Below are positions 1 to 5,343 of a stretch of DNA of 5,469 nucleotides, in pieces. A program made the translations under genes and the position numbers. A model generated the notes under the pieces. That model was given only the letters and a program-made list of their open reading frames with translations. It was not told the origin of the DNA and ran no database searches. The stretch is taken from positions 1 to 5,469 of the forward strand of contig JAFDWD010000277.1 in the NCBI GenBank assembly GCA_018268695.1, written 5' to 3'. Each line of letters opens with the position of its first letter. Position 1 is the first letter of the stretch. Origin of the DNA: Actinomycetota bacterium. GTDB lineage: Bacteria; Actinomycetota; Thermoleophilia; Solirubrobacterales; 70-9.

Positions 1-30
1 CTCGGCGAGGCCAGGGGCGGAACGGCTCAT
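1..30 (-). CDS. Start of a downstream gene (N-terminal 10 codons only)
   Basis: An ATG at 28-30 (minus strand) overlaps the TGA stop of the preceding secreted-protein gene in an ATGA arrangement, and the frame stays open to the window edge, reading MSRSAPGLAE. No clear Shine-Dalgarno sequence precedes it, so translation would depend on coupling to the upstream gene. The same kind of overlap joins other genes of this operon, which is the main reason to believe it. Ten residues are too few to name a function. It would be the fifth gene of the sigma-factor operon. Confidence 0.5.
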   Translation of the reverse strand, partial: MSRSAPGLAE

Positions 31-986
31 TTGAGCTTGAATTCGACCCGGTAGACCGAGTGGCCGGAGACGAGGTCGCCCTTGACCTCGCCCTGTCCGC
101 CCGTTCCTTCGAAGCGCCCGACGGGTGGGCTTTCGGGGCCTTCGTCGTGGACCTGGGCGACGCGCGCGTCGCCTTGCCAGGCCAGCTTGGTGAGGGTCAA
201 GGTGCGTTCGGTGCCACCCGTGTCCAGCTTGACCGTGGCGACAGGCGGATCGCCTTCGACCTTCATCGAGCCGGAGCTGACGACCGCGCCCTTCACGCCA
301 AGGCCCTGGGCGACGCCGATCGCCGCGCCGAGGGTCCCGGCCTTCGCGGTCGGGTCTTCGGCGGCGTTGGTGAGTTCGTATTCGCCTTCGTATTCGGCGG
401 CTTCACCTCCCCAGCCCGGCTTGCTCGGTTCGGATTCGTGGATCTGCCTCGCCGCCGGCGGAGAGGCCGTGTAGCGCTCGTCCTCCCCGAGGACTTTGAA
501 CTCGACCGGCCAGGGGCCGCCGCCGTGCATCCGCAGTTGGCCCTTGACCACCTCGCCTTCCGGCTCGAACAGCTGGAGTTCGCCGTCTTCGGTGAGCTGG
601 CCGTACTGGGCCGAGGCGCCGACCTTCAGCACCGTGAACCCGAGGCCTTTGTCGCCCGCCAGCTCGCGCGGCGGATAGAAGGTGAAGAGGCCGGTTTCGA
701 TTTCCCCGGTCGGGCCGTAGAGGTAGAACTGCGAGATCCCGACGAGGAACTGGGGCGAGGAGCCCTCCTCGAATTCGAACTTCATCTCGCCGGAGCGGAT
801 CCCGGCGCCGCTGCCGACCGCGGTCAGCACGTAACGGTTCTCGAACGGGGCCTGCTTCTCCACCGGCACGACGACCTTCGGCTGCGGGTAGCCGGTGGTG
901 GCGCCGGTCGTCGCCCAGGCGACGCCGACGCTCGCCGCCAGCACCAGCGCGCCGGACAGCAGGAGCAGCAGCTTCAGGCGCCTCAC
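27..986 (-). CDS. Secreted or membrane-anchored protein with two related halves, function unknown
   Basis: A 319-residue protein I do not recognise. Residues 1-25 form a signal peptide: MRRLK, a leucine-rich core, then a possible cleavage after AWA. The rest is hydrophilic, rich in Gly/Glu/Lys/Val and lacks cysteine, which suggests a beta-rich exported domain. Two segments resemble each other. In the first, SGEMKFEFEE (65-74) is followed by GEVVKGQL (144-151) and VEFKVL (161-166). In the second, SGSMKVEG (238-245) is followed by GEVKGDL (299-305) and VEFKLK (314-319). This suggests an internal duplication. The GTG start (984-986) overlaps the lipoprotein stop as GTGA and has a good ribosome site, GGGGAG at 993-998, six bases upstream. 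It is the fourth gene of the sigma-factor operon, so it is probably an exported product of that regulon. Gene reality is near certain; function is open. Confidence 0.88.
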   Translation of the reverse strand: MRRLKLLLLLSGALVLAASVGVAWATTGATTGYPQPKVVVPVEKQAPFENRYVLTAVGSGAGIRSGEMKFEFEEGSSPQFLVGISQFYLYGPTGEIETGLFTFYPPRELAGDKGLGFTVLKVGASAQYGQLTEDGELQLFEPEGEVVKGQLRMHGGGPWPVEFKVLGEDERYTASPPAARQIHESEPSKPGWGGEAAEYEGEYELTNAAEDPTAKAGTLGAAIGVAQGLGVKGAVVSSGSMKVEGDPPVATVKLDTGGTERTLTLTKLAWQGDARVAQVHDEGPESPPVGRFEGTGGQGEVKGDLVSGHSVYRVEFKLK

Positions 987-1453
987 GATTCGCTCCCCGG
1001 CACTTCCGCGCAGCTCTTGAGCTTGGCCGCTTCGGCCAGTTCGCCGAGCTTGATTTCGACCAGGGCCGCCGAGAGTTCGCGGACCGCGTCGAAGTTTTCG
1101 TTACGCGCCGCGTTGGCCATCTTGGTCAGCTCCGGCACGGCCGTCGCCAGGCCTTCGGTGTAGGCGACCTCGGCGGTCCCGGAGCCGTCCAGCGCCGCCA
1201 CTTCTCCGTGCAGCTTTTCGATCACCTGTTCCGTCGCCTCGAGGTACTGGGTGACCTGTTCCTGCTGGGGGGTGCCCAGCGCCACGATCGCCTTGTTGGC
1301 CTTGGCGCATGCCGCTTCGGCGCCGGAGACGAAGTCGCCGCCACCGCCTCCCGAGGAGCCCGCGCCGGAGCCCCCTCCCCCGCCGCAGCCGGCGACGACC
1401 ATGACGCCGACCGCACCGAGGACGACGAAAGTCGCTACCGAACGCCTTCTCAC
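983..1453 (-). CDS. Small lipoprotein with a Gly-rich linker and a helical two-cysteine domain
   Basis: A 156-residue lipoprotein of unknown function. From the chosen GTG start it reads MRRR, a hydrophobic core (residues 5-20) and the lipobox VVAGC, with Cys23 as the acylation site. A Gly/Ser linker (24-39) leads to a mostly helical domain (40-156) containing Cys49 and Cys148, which could form a disulfide outside the membrane. A longer in-frame start at 1498 would add 15 residues (MSFRKRTTKRIGRLS). I prefer 1453 because GGAAGG (1460-1465) sits six bases upstream and the product then has a textbook lipoprotein signal, whereas the longer start has its nearest purine-rich site about 16 bases away. 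It follows the CU044_5270-like gene by 54 bases and overlaps the next gene by GTGA. It may be an envelope sensor or partner for the membrane protein upstream; that role is inferred from context only. Confidence 0.85.
   Translation of the reverse strand: MRRRSVATFVVLGAVGVMVVAGCGGGGGSGAGSSGGGGGDFVSGAEAACAKANKAIVALGTPQQEQVTQYLEATEQVIEKLHGEVAALDGSGTAEVAYTEGLATAVPELTKMANAARNENFDAVRELSAALVEIKLGELAEAAKLKSCAEVPGSES
993..998 (-). promoter_or_regulatory. Ribosome binding site of the secreted-protein gene
   Basis: The minus strand reads GGGGAG, six bases before the GTG at 984-986. It lies inside the end of the lipoprotein gene and supports the chosen start and the GTGA overlap. Confidence 0.6.
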
Positions 1454-1459
1454 GCTCAA

Positions 1460-1465
1460 CCTTCC
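1460..1465 (-). promoter_or_regulatory. Ribosome binding site that decides the lipoprotein start
   Basis: On the minus strand this reads GGAAGG, six bases before the GTG at 1451-1453. It favours the shorter lipoprotein form over the GTG at 1496-1498, which lacks a properly spaced purine-rich site. Confidence 0.6.
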
Positions 1466-1507
1466 GATCCTCTTCGTTGTCCGTTTCCGAAAGCTCACGT
1501 ACGGCGC

Positions 1508-2635
1508 TCAGCTGTTCCCCAGGTCGGGGATGCGGTAGACGAGATTCGACCGCTCCGGGTCGGCGGCCGCCGTCGGGTCGAAGCCGCTCAGCCAGGCACC
1601 GCCGTTCCCGGTCAGCGATCCGGTGCCCCGCGCCTCCAGGTAGACCCGCGCCCGGAGGAGTCGGGAGCCGGGTCGACCGGCGGGCGCGCGCGAGGTCATC
1701 TCGGTCGCCAACACCCGCGACGTGCCGGGGTCGAAGATCATCGAGTAGAGCGCCGGCGCGCCCGCGGCCGTGGCCGGGACGCCCACCGCGACGCCGCGGC
1801 GCCCGGCGGGATCGGCCTTCTCGCCCAGGTAGGAGATGCCGGGCACCCGCTCGGCCGCCGCGAAGAGCGCCTCCCGGAAGGCGGGCGAGGCGCCGGGATC
1901 GCGGAGGTCTTCGGCGATCAGCTGAAGGGTCGCCGCGGCGGGCGACAGTTCGCCGGGTTCGACTTCGGCCCGGGCGCGCAGTCGGGCGGCGAGCGCCGCC
2001 GGGTCGGTCGGGAGCTCGGCGACGCTTCCGCGCAGCATCCCGGCGTCGAGGAAACGGTCTTCGGTGCGCCGGGAGAAGCCGAGGGCGAGGAAGGTCGGCT
2101 CCCCCGCCCCTTCCCATTCGGCGCGGTCGCCGGAGCCGACGAAGCGCGCGGGATCGTCGACGATCCGGAGGCGGCCGGCGCCGTCGTGGGTCACCCATTC
2201 TTCGCGGGTCGTCGACTGCAGGACCTCCCAGGAGCGGCGGTCCGCGGCGGTCGCGCTGACCGAGACTTCGCGGGTCTTCAGGTAGGTGTAGGGAGCGCCC
2301 GTCGCCTGCGAGCGCGAGGCGGCCGTCGCCGCCGCCCGGTCGAGCGCCGCGGCGAGGCCATGCTCGTCGCCGCCGTCCCGGCTGCCGGCGAGGCCGAGGA
2401 TCAGGACCAGGACGGCAGCCGCGACCGCGGCGACGCCCGCCGCGGCGAGCGCCAGGGTCGGCAGGCGGCGGCGCGTGACGGGCGTCGGCGCGGGCGCCAT
2501 CTCGGGCGCCGAGTCGACGATCCGCTCCAGCAGCGCCTGCGCCGCCGGGGACCCGGAGGCGCGCTCGAGCTCGCCCGGCTCCACCGGGTCGAGCCAACGC
2601 AGCTCGCGGTTCAGGTTGTCGTCGCGCTCGGTCAT
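1508..2635 (-). CDS. CU044_5270-like single-pass membrane protein, candidate anti-sigma partner
   Basis: A 375-residue membrane protein resembling the CU044_5270 family, which in actinobacteria is commonly encoded just downstream of a sigma factor. Residues 1-57 would be cytoplasmic and include the short motif ELRWLDPV (11-18). Residues 59-83 form one transmembrane helix after the basic stretch TRRR. Residues 84-375 would be extracytoplasmic. Family-like segments are ELPTDPAALAARLR (207-220), VPGISYLGEKADPAGR (264-279) followed by GVAVG, and IFDPGTSRVL (300-309). There is no cysteine, so it lacks the zinc-binding HxxxCxxC motif of classical ZAS anti-sigma factors. Its ATG overlaps the sigma stop as ATGA, with a GAGG at 2640-2643, so the two should be made in a fixed ratio. 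Anti-sigma activity is inferred from position and topology, not from a recognised anti-sigma domain. Confidence 0.87.
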   Translation of the reverse strand: MTERDDNLNRELRWLDPVEPGELERASGSPAAQALLERIVDSAPEMAPAPTPVTRRRLPTLALAAAGVAAVAAAVLVLILGLAGSRDGGDEHGLAAALDRAAATAASRSQATGAPYTYLKTREVSVSATAADRRSWEVLQSTTREEWVTHDGAGRLRIVDDPARFVGSGDRAEWEGAGEPTFLALGFSRRTEDRFLDAGMLRGSVAELPTDPAALAARLRARAEVEPGELSPAAATLQLIAEDLRDPGASPAFREALFAAAERVPGISYLGEKADPAGRRGVAVGVPATAAGAPALYSMIFDPGTSRVLATEMTSRAPAGRPGSRLLRARVYLEARGTGSLTGNGGAWLSGFDPTAAADPERSNLVYRIPDLGNS

Positions 2636-3222
2636 CGTGCCTCGGTCGCGTCCGCCACCCGTCCGGGGACGGGGCCGGCGGCGCGCTCACCGAAGGAGTG
2701 TCCGCGCGCCTCCAGTTCTTTCAGCAGCCGGCGACGGGCGCGGTGGAGGCGCAGGTAGAAGGTCGCGGTGGTGCAGCCGAGGACGGTCGCCGCCTCGCTC
2801 GCGGAGAGGCCGTCCCAGTTGACCAGGGCGAGCACCTCCCTATCGCCCGCGCTGAGGGAGGCGAAGGAGGCCGCGAACGCCTCGCGGTCGGCCACCAGAT
2901 CGGCCACGGCGGTCCCCCGGTCGGGGTCGGCGACCGCCTCGAGCGGCACCAACGGCCCGTCAGGGGCGTTGCGACCCGCCGCGCGGCGCTGATTCGCGAG
3001 GACCTTCCGCGCGACCCCGAGCAACCACGGCAACGCGTCCGCGGGCATCGCGTCGAGCCGCCGCCAGGCGATCAGGAAGGTCTCGGAGACCGCTTCCTCC
3101 GCCGCGGCCCGGTCCTTCGTGCGGCGGATCGCGTAACCGAGCACCCGCGGGTAACAGGCGCTGAAGATCCCTTCGAATTCGCTCGCTCGACCTGGCGCCG
3201 GCCGAGCCCTTTGATTAGACAC
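2632..3222 (-). CDS. ECF-type RNA polymerase sigma factor (sigma-70 family)
   Basis: A 196-residue sigma factor with only regions 2 and 4, the ECF layout. Region 2 spans about 17-82: FEGIFSACYPRVLGYAIRR, then EEAVSETFLIAWRRLD (42-57), and the promoter -10 recognition helix around LPWLLGVARKVLANQRR (64-80). Region 4 spans about 119-168, with the helix-turn-helix in LSASEAATVLGC (139-150) and the recognition helix in TTATFYLRLHRARRRL (151-166). A basic/polar tail of ~25 residues follows. The protein would direct RNA polymerase to a small regulon, probably including its own operon. The GTG start (3220-3222) is the only start codon between an upstream in-frame stop and region 2. It has no Shine-Dalgarno sequence and sits within an inverted repeat, so the message may be leaderless or structured. 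It overlaps the CU044_5270-like gene by ATGA. The sigma assignment is firm; the signal sensed is unknown. Confidence 0.93.
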   Translation of the reverse strand: MSNQRARPAPGRASEFEGIFSACYPRVLGYAIRRTKDRAAAEEAVSETFLIAWRRLDAMPADALPWLLGVARKVLANQRRAAGRNAPDGPLVPLEAVADPDRGTAVADLVADREAFAASFASLSAGDREVLALVNWDGLSASEAATVLGCTTATFYLRLHRARRRLLKELEARGHSFGERAAGPVPGRVADATEAR

Positions 3223-3237
3223 TGATGAGACAGTGTC
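3218..3237. repeat. Inverted repeat overlapping the sigma-factor start codon
   Basis: GACACTG (3218-3224) and CAGTGTC (3231-3237) are perfect 7-base arms around a 6-base spacer. The GTG start (3220-3222) lies in one arm. As DNA it could be an operator. As RNA, if transcription starts upstream, it would pair the start codon and limit initiation. Confidence 0.55.
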
Positions 3238-3253
3238 GCGAACTGTCCAGTTC
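3228..3253 (-). promoter_or_regulatory. Possible ECF-type promoter of the sigma operon
   Basis: The minus strand carries GAAC (3250-3253), 18 bases, then GTCT (3228-3231). The GTG start of the sigma gene begins five bases further on. A GAAC -35 element with a short GTC-containing -10 is the general shape of many ECF promoters, so this could be an autoregulated, leaderless promoter. The match is short and could arise by chance. The gap from the aminotransferase stop is only 33 bases, so read-through from upstream is also possible. Confidence 0.3.
3240..3253. repeat. Second inverted repeat in the sigma-gene leader
   Basis: GAACTG (3240-3245) and CAGTTC (3248-3253) are perfect 6-base arms around TC. 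It lies two bases from the first dyad and three bases after the aminotransferase stop codon. No T-run follows on the minus strand, so it is a poor intrinsic terminator and a better operator candidate. The arms share the ACTG/CAGT core with the first dyad, as paired binding sites for one regulator might. Confidence 0.5.
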
Positions 3254-3255
3254 TT

Positions 3256-4431
3256 TCAGGGCGCGCCAGAAAACGCATCGGCGAGGCGGTCGAGGCCGAC
3301 GGCGATCCGGGCGGGGGTCTCGGCCGAATAGGCGAGGCGGAGGGTCGCCGGGTCGGGCGGGCCGGCGAAGAAGGCCGCGCCGGGGACGTAGGCGACGTTG
3401 CGGTCGAGTGCCCGCTGGAGGAGCGCGCCGGCGTCGCTGCCGTCGGGGAGCCGGACCCAGCAGAACATGCCGCCGTCGGGGTCGTTGTAGGTGGCGCCGA
3501 GGGGAAGCGCGTCGGGGAGGCCGGCCAGGAGCGCGTCGTGGCGCTCGGCGTAGGCGGCGCGGAGGCGGGCGAGATGGGCGTCGAGGTCGGCGTGCCCGAG
3601 CCAGTGGGCGGCGGCGGCCTGGTCGACGGTCGAGGTGTGGAGGTCGGTGGCCTGCTTGATCACGACCAGCCGCGCCCGCAGCTCCTCCGGCGCCAGCAGC
3701 CAGCCGATCCGCAGGCCCGGGGCGACGATCTTGGAGAGGCTCGAGATCGCGATCGTGCGCTCCCGCATCCCGGGGAGCGTGACCAGCGGCGCTTGCGGGG
3801 CGCCGCGGAAGCGCAGCTGCCCGTAGGGGTCGTCTTCGATCAGCCAGAGGCCGCGGCGGCGGACGATCTCGGCGACCGCCGCGCGCCGCCCGGCGTCGAT
3901 GGTCCGCCCGGTCGGGTTCTGGAAGTTCGGGATCAGGTAGACCACCTTCGCCCCGCTCGCCGCCGCGGCACGGTCGAGGGCGTCGGGGTCTATGCCGCCG
4001 TCGTCACAGTCGACGCCGACCGGCTCGGCTTCGTGCAGCCGCAGCACCTGAAGGGCGGCGAGGTAGGACGGCTCCTCGACCAGCACCGGCGCACCGGGCG
4101 TCAAGAGCGCGTGGGCGACGAGCCCGAGCGCCTGCTGGGACCCGGTCGTCACCAACAGCTCGTCGGGCTCGCACTCGATCCCACGGAGGGCCTCGACCGC
4201 CGCCAGCTCCCGGCGCAGGTCGGGATCGCCCTCGCTGGTCGAGTACTGCAGCCGCCCCTCCCCCCCGTCGCCGGCGAGCACCGCCGCAAAGGCCGCGCGG
4301 AGGCCAGGAACGTCGATGAGGTGGGGCGCGGGAAGGCCGCCGGCGAAGGAGATCACCTCGGGCCGGCGGGTCAGCGCGAGGAGGTCGCGGACCGGCGAGG
4401 AGGCGGGTACGGGAGGGCCTGCGGTGTTCAC
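3256..4431 (-). CDS. PLP-dependent aminotransferase, LysN/2-aminoadipate type (likely separate product)
   Basis: Starting at GTG 4429-4431 the product is 391 residues, the usual length for a class I/II fold-type-I aminotransferase. Key parts in this numbering: ISFAGGLPAP (27-36), the LQYSTSEG loop with Tyr63 (61-68), TTGSQQALGLV (95-105) at the cofactor phosphate, IPNFQNPTG with Asn172, EDDPYGQLRF with Asp200 and Tyr203 contacting PLP, SSLSKIVAPGLRIGW with Lys234 as the Schiff-base lysine, the KQATDLHTS segment (259-267), VPGAAFF (349-355), and LRLAYS with Arg365 likely binding the substrate carboxylate. All catalytic residues are present. The pattern is very like LysN (2-aminoadipate aminotransferase) and related broad-specificity enzymes that move amino groups between amino acids and 2-oxoglutarate in the cytosol. 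No lysine-pathway genes are nearby, so substrate is unproven. There is no GntR domain, so it is not a complete MocR regulator. Confidence 0.78.
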   Translation of the reverse strand: MNTAGPPVPASSPVRDLLALTRRPEVISFAGGLPAPHLIDVPGLRAAFAAVLAGDGGEGRLQYSTSEGDPDLRRELAAVEALRGIECEPDELLVTTGSQQALGLVAHALLTPGAPVLVEEPSYLAALQVLRLHEAEPVGVDCDDGGIDPDALDRAAAASGAKVVYLIPNFQNPTGRTIDAGRRAAVAEIVRRRGLWLIEDDPYGQLRFRGAPQAPLVTLPGMRERTIAISSLSKIVAPGLRIGWLLAPEELRARLVVIKQATDLHTSTVDQAAAAHWLGHADLDAHLARLRAAYAERHDALLAGLPDALPLGATYNDPDGGMFCWVRLPDGSDAGALLQRALDRNVAYVPGAAFFAGPPDPATLRLAYSAETPARIAVGLDRLADAFSGAP

Positions 4432-5343
4432 GCCGACATCGTACGTTTCGCCCGATCGCGTCAAACGTTGACGTCGATCAATCCCCGCCGGACCCTGCAC
4501 GCTTGTCTCGCTATGCGAGACAAGCGTGCAGGGTCCGGCCAGGGTCGCGCAGGCGAGGTACTCGACTCCCTCGACGAACGGCCAGCGCCAGAGCGCTGTC
4601 GCGCGGAGGGGGATGCCGAGGGACCGGAGCGCGGCGCGCGGGTCGCTCTCGGTCGGCCCGATGCCGTCGCCGATGAGGGCGAGCGCGCCGTCGAGGTCGC
4701 CCTCATCGGCGAGGCTCAGGATCTCGGCGATGGCGACCGGCTGCTCGCGCCCGTCCCACCAGGCGAGCGGGTCGTCGACGTGGACGACGGTGGGGGCCGA
4801 GGCGTGGAGGCGGGCGACGAGCGCGCGGGTCAGCGGCGGGGCGTGGCGGCGCAGCACCTCGGAGCGGCGCTCCTCCGGCACCTCCAGGTCGACCAGCGCC
4901 GGGTAGAGCAGCTGGCTGTAGAGGAGGTCGCCGATCGCGAGGTCGTAGGGCGCGCCTGGGAGCGGCCCTTCCGGGGCGCTCGCCTCTTCCGCCGGCGCCC
5001 CGGCCGCGGCCGCGAGGACGATCCGGTCGGCGACGCCGCCGGTGGCGTCGTGCGCGATGGCATCGACCCGGCGACGGCGGCGCCACGACAACCGGCGCCG
5101 CGCCGAGCGGGCGGCCACGCCGTCGAGGTCGATCAAGGTCACCGACCCGGCGCGCCGGGCGATGCGGCGCAGTGGCAGGTCGTCGGCGTTCCCGGCCCCG
5201 AGGATGGCGACGCGCGCTCCGTCCTCCAGGTGCGGGTCGAGGAACCTCCAGAGCGCGTCGCGGGCCGGCTGCCAGCGCCGGTGTCGTCCCACCTCGGCCG
5301 CGGCGTTGCGGGAGGAGTTGGCGGTGGCGCTAGGCCGGCTCAC
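3256..5343 (-). CDS. Open frame joining a methyltransferase-like domain to a LysN-type aminotransferase
   Basis: As read, this is a 695-residue protein. Residues 1-268 resemble a Rossmann-fold SAM-dependent methyltransferase. Residues 269-286 are encoded by a perfect palindrome, 287-304 are linker-like, and 305-695 are a complete PLP aminotransferase. The GTG start at 5343 overlaps the end of the CDF transporter gene by 14 bases and has only a weak ribosome site. The aminotransferase part is full length alone, with its own candidate promoter and GTG start at 4431. Removing the 53-base palindrome shifts the frame and gives a TGA two codons later. I therefore think this is two genes joined by an insertion, but a real bifunctional protein cannot be excluded from sequence alone. 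The frame is intact throughout; whether one or two proteins are made is unresolved. Confidence 0.6.
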   Translation of the reverse strand: MSRPSATANSSRNAAAEVGRHRRWQPARDALWRFLDPHLEDGARVAILGAGNADDLPLRRIARRAGSVTLIDLDGVAARSARRRLSWRRRRRVDAIAHDATGGVADRIVLAAAAGAPAEEASAPEGPLPGAPYDLAIGDLLYSQLLYPALVDLEVPEERRSEVLRRHAPPLTRALVARLHASAPTVVHVDDPLAWWDGREQPVAIAEILSLADEGDLDGALALIGDGIGPTESDPRAALRSLGIPLRATALWRWPFVEGVEYLACATLAGPCTLVSHSETSVQGPAGIDRRQRLTRSGETYDVGVNTAGPPVPASSPVRDLLALTRRPEVISFAGGLPAPHLIDVPGLRAAFAAVLAGDGGEGRLQYSTSEGDPDLRRELAAVEALRGIECEPDELLVTTGSQQALGLVAHALLTPGAPVLVEEPSYLAALQVLRLHEAEPVGVDCDDGGIDPDALDRAAAASGAKVVYLIPNFQNPTGRTIDAGRRAAVAEIVRRRGLWLIEDDPYGQLRFRGAPQAPLVTLPGMRERTIAISSLSKIVAPGLRIGWLLAPEELRARLVVIKQATDLHTSTVDQAAAAHWLGHADLDAHLARLRAAYAERHDALLAGLPDALPLGATYNDPDGGMFCWVRLPDGSDAGALLQRALDRNVAYVPGAAFFAGPPDPATLRLAYSAETPARIAVGLDRLADAFSGAP
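4438..4464 (-). promoter_or_regulatory. Candidate promoter giving a leaderless aminotransferase transcript
   Basis: The minus strand has TTGACG (4459-4464), 15 bases, then TACGAT (4438-4443), which fits the TAnnnT -10 pattern. Six bases later comes the GTG at 4429-4431, where transcription would be expected to begin. Leaderless messages are common in actinobacteria, and no Shine-Dalgarno sequence precedes this GTG. The spacer is slightly short of the usual 17 bases. Confidence 0.45.
4454..4479. repeat. Dyad overlapping the aminotransferase -35 region, possible operator
   Basis: CGTCAA (4459-4464) and TTGACG (4468-4473) are perfect arms around ACG. Allowing a single bulged base (T4474), GATCG (4454-4458) and CGATC (4475-4479) extend the arms to 11 bases. 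One arm coincides with the candidate -35 element, a common position for a repressor or activator site. The regulator is unknown. Confidence 0.45.
4487..4539. repeat. Perfect 25-bp inverted repeat with a 3-base loop
   Basis: The arms at 4487-4511 and 4515-4539 are exactly complementary over 25 bases and are separated by TAT. Each includes the core GGACCCTGCACG or its complement. As RNA this would be a very stable hairpin. It lies at the end of the methyltransferase-like domain and before the aminotransferase promoter. No U-rich tract follows on the minus strand, so it is at most an atypical terminator. No second copy or related arm occurs in this window. The 53-base length is not a multiple of three, so its presence changes the reading frame. 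It may be a palindromic (REP- or MITE-like) insertion; a loop-forming terminator is the alternative. Confidence 0.9.
4540..5343 (-). other. SAM-dependent methyltransferase-like domain (residues 1-268 of the long frame)
   Basis: This half looks like a class I methyltransferase-type Rossmann domain. After a leader with WQPARDALWRFLDP (24-37) comes VAILGAGNADDLPL (45-58), matching motif I that binds S-adenosylmethionine, then LIDLD (70-74) with an acidic strand end, HDATG (98-102), and YDLAIGDLLYSQLLYPAL (133-150) in the place of the motif IV strand. The C-terminal part holds WWDGREQP (195-202) and ends at EGVEYLACATL (258-268), a natural place for the domain to stop. The substrate is unknown and I cannot identify a specific catalytic residue, so it may bind a nucleotide cofactor without being a methyltransferase. 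The start overlaps the CDF transporter gene by 14 bases, suggesting co-transcription with it. Confidence 0.55.

Noticed and set aside
60..1163. Plus-strand open frame of 367 codons over the secreted-protein and lipoprotein genes
   Set aside because: It crosses two well-supported minus-strand genes and their overlap, has no domain or ribosome site, and is a typical high-GC antisense shadow.
2151..2166. Perfect 16-base palindrome (GGATCGTCGACGATCC)
   Set aside because: It lies deep inside the CU044_5270-like coding sequence, encodes ordinary residues (RIVDDP), and is built from common high-GC codons. There is no positional reason to call it a regulatory site.
1101..2690. Minus-strand open frame of 529 codons spanning the membrane-protein and lipoprotein genes
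   Set aside because: It is an Arg/Pro/Gly-rich alternative frame of two recognisable genes and contains no plausible domain.
3240..3253. Intrinsic terminator for the aminotransferase gene
   Set aside because: The stem is only six base pairs with a two-base centre, and no T-run follows on the transcribed strand. An operator or chance dyad is more likely.
3256..4431. MocR-type transcription regulator
   Set aside because: The aminotransferase sequence has the right fold, but there is no winged-helix DNA-binding domain in front of it; the upstream part is a Rossmann-like methyltransferase domain.
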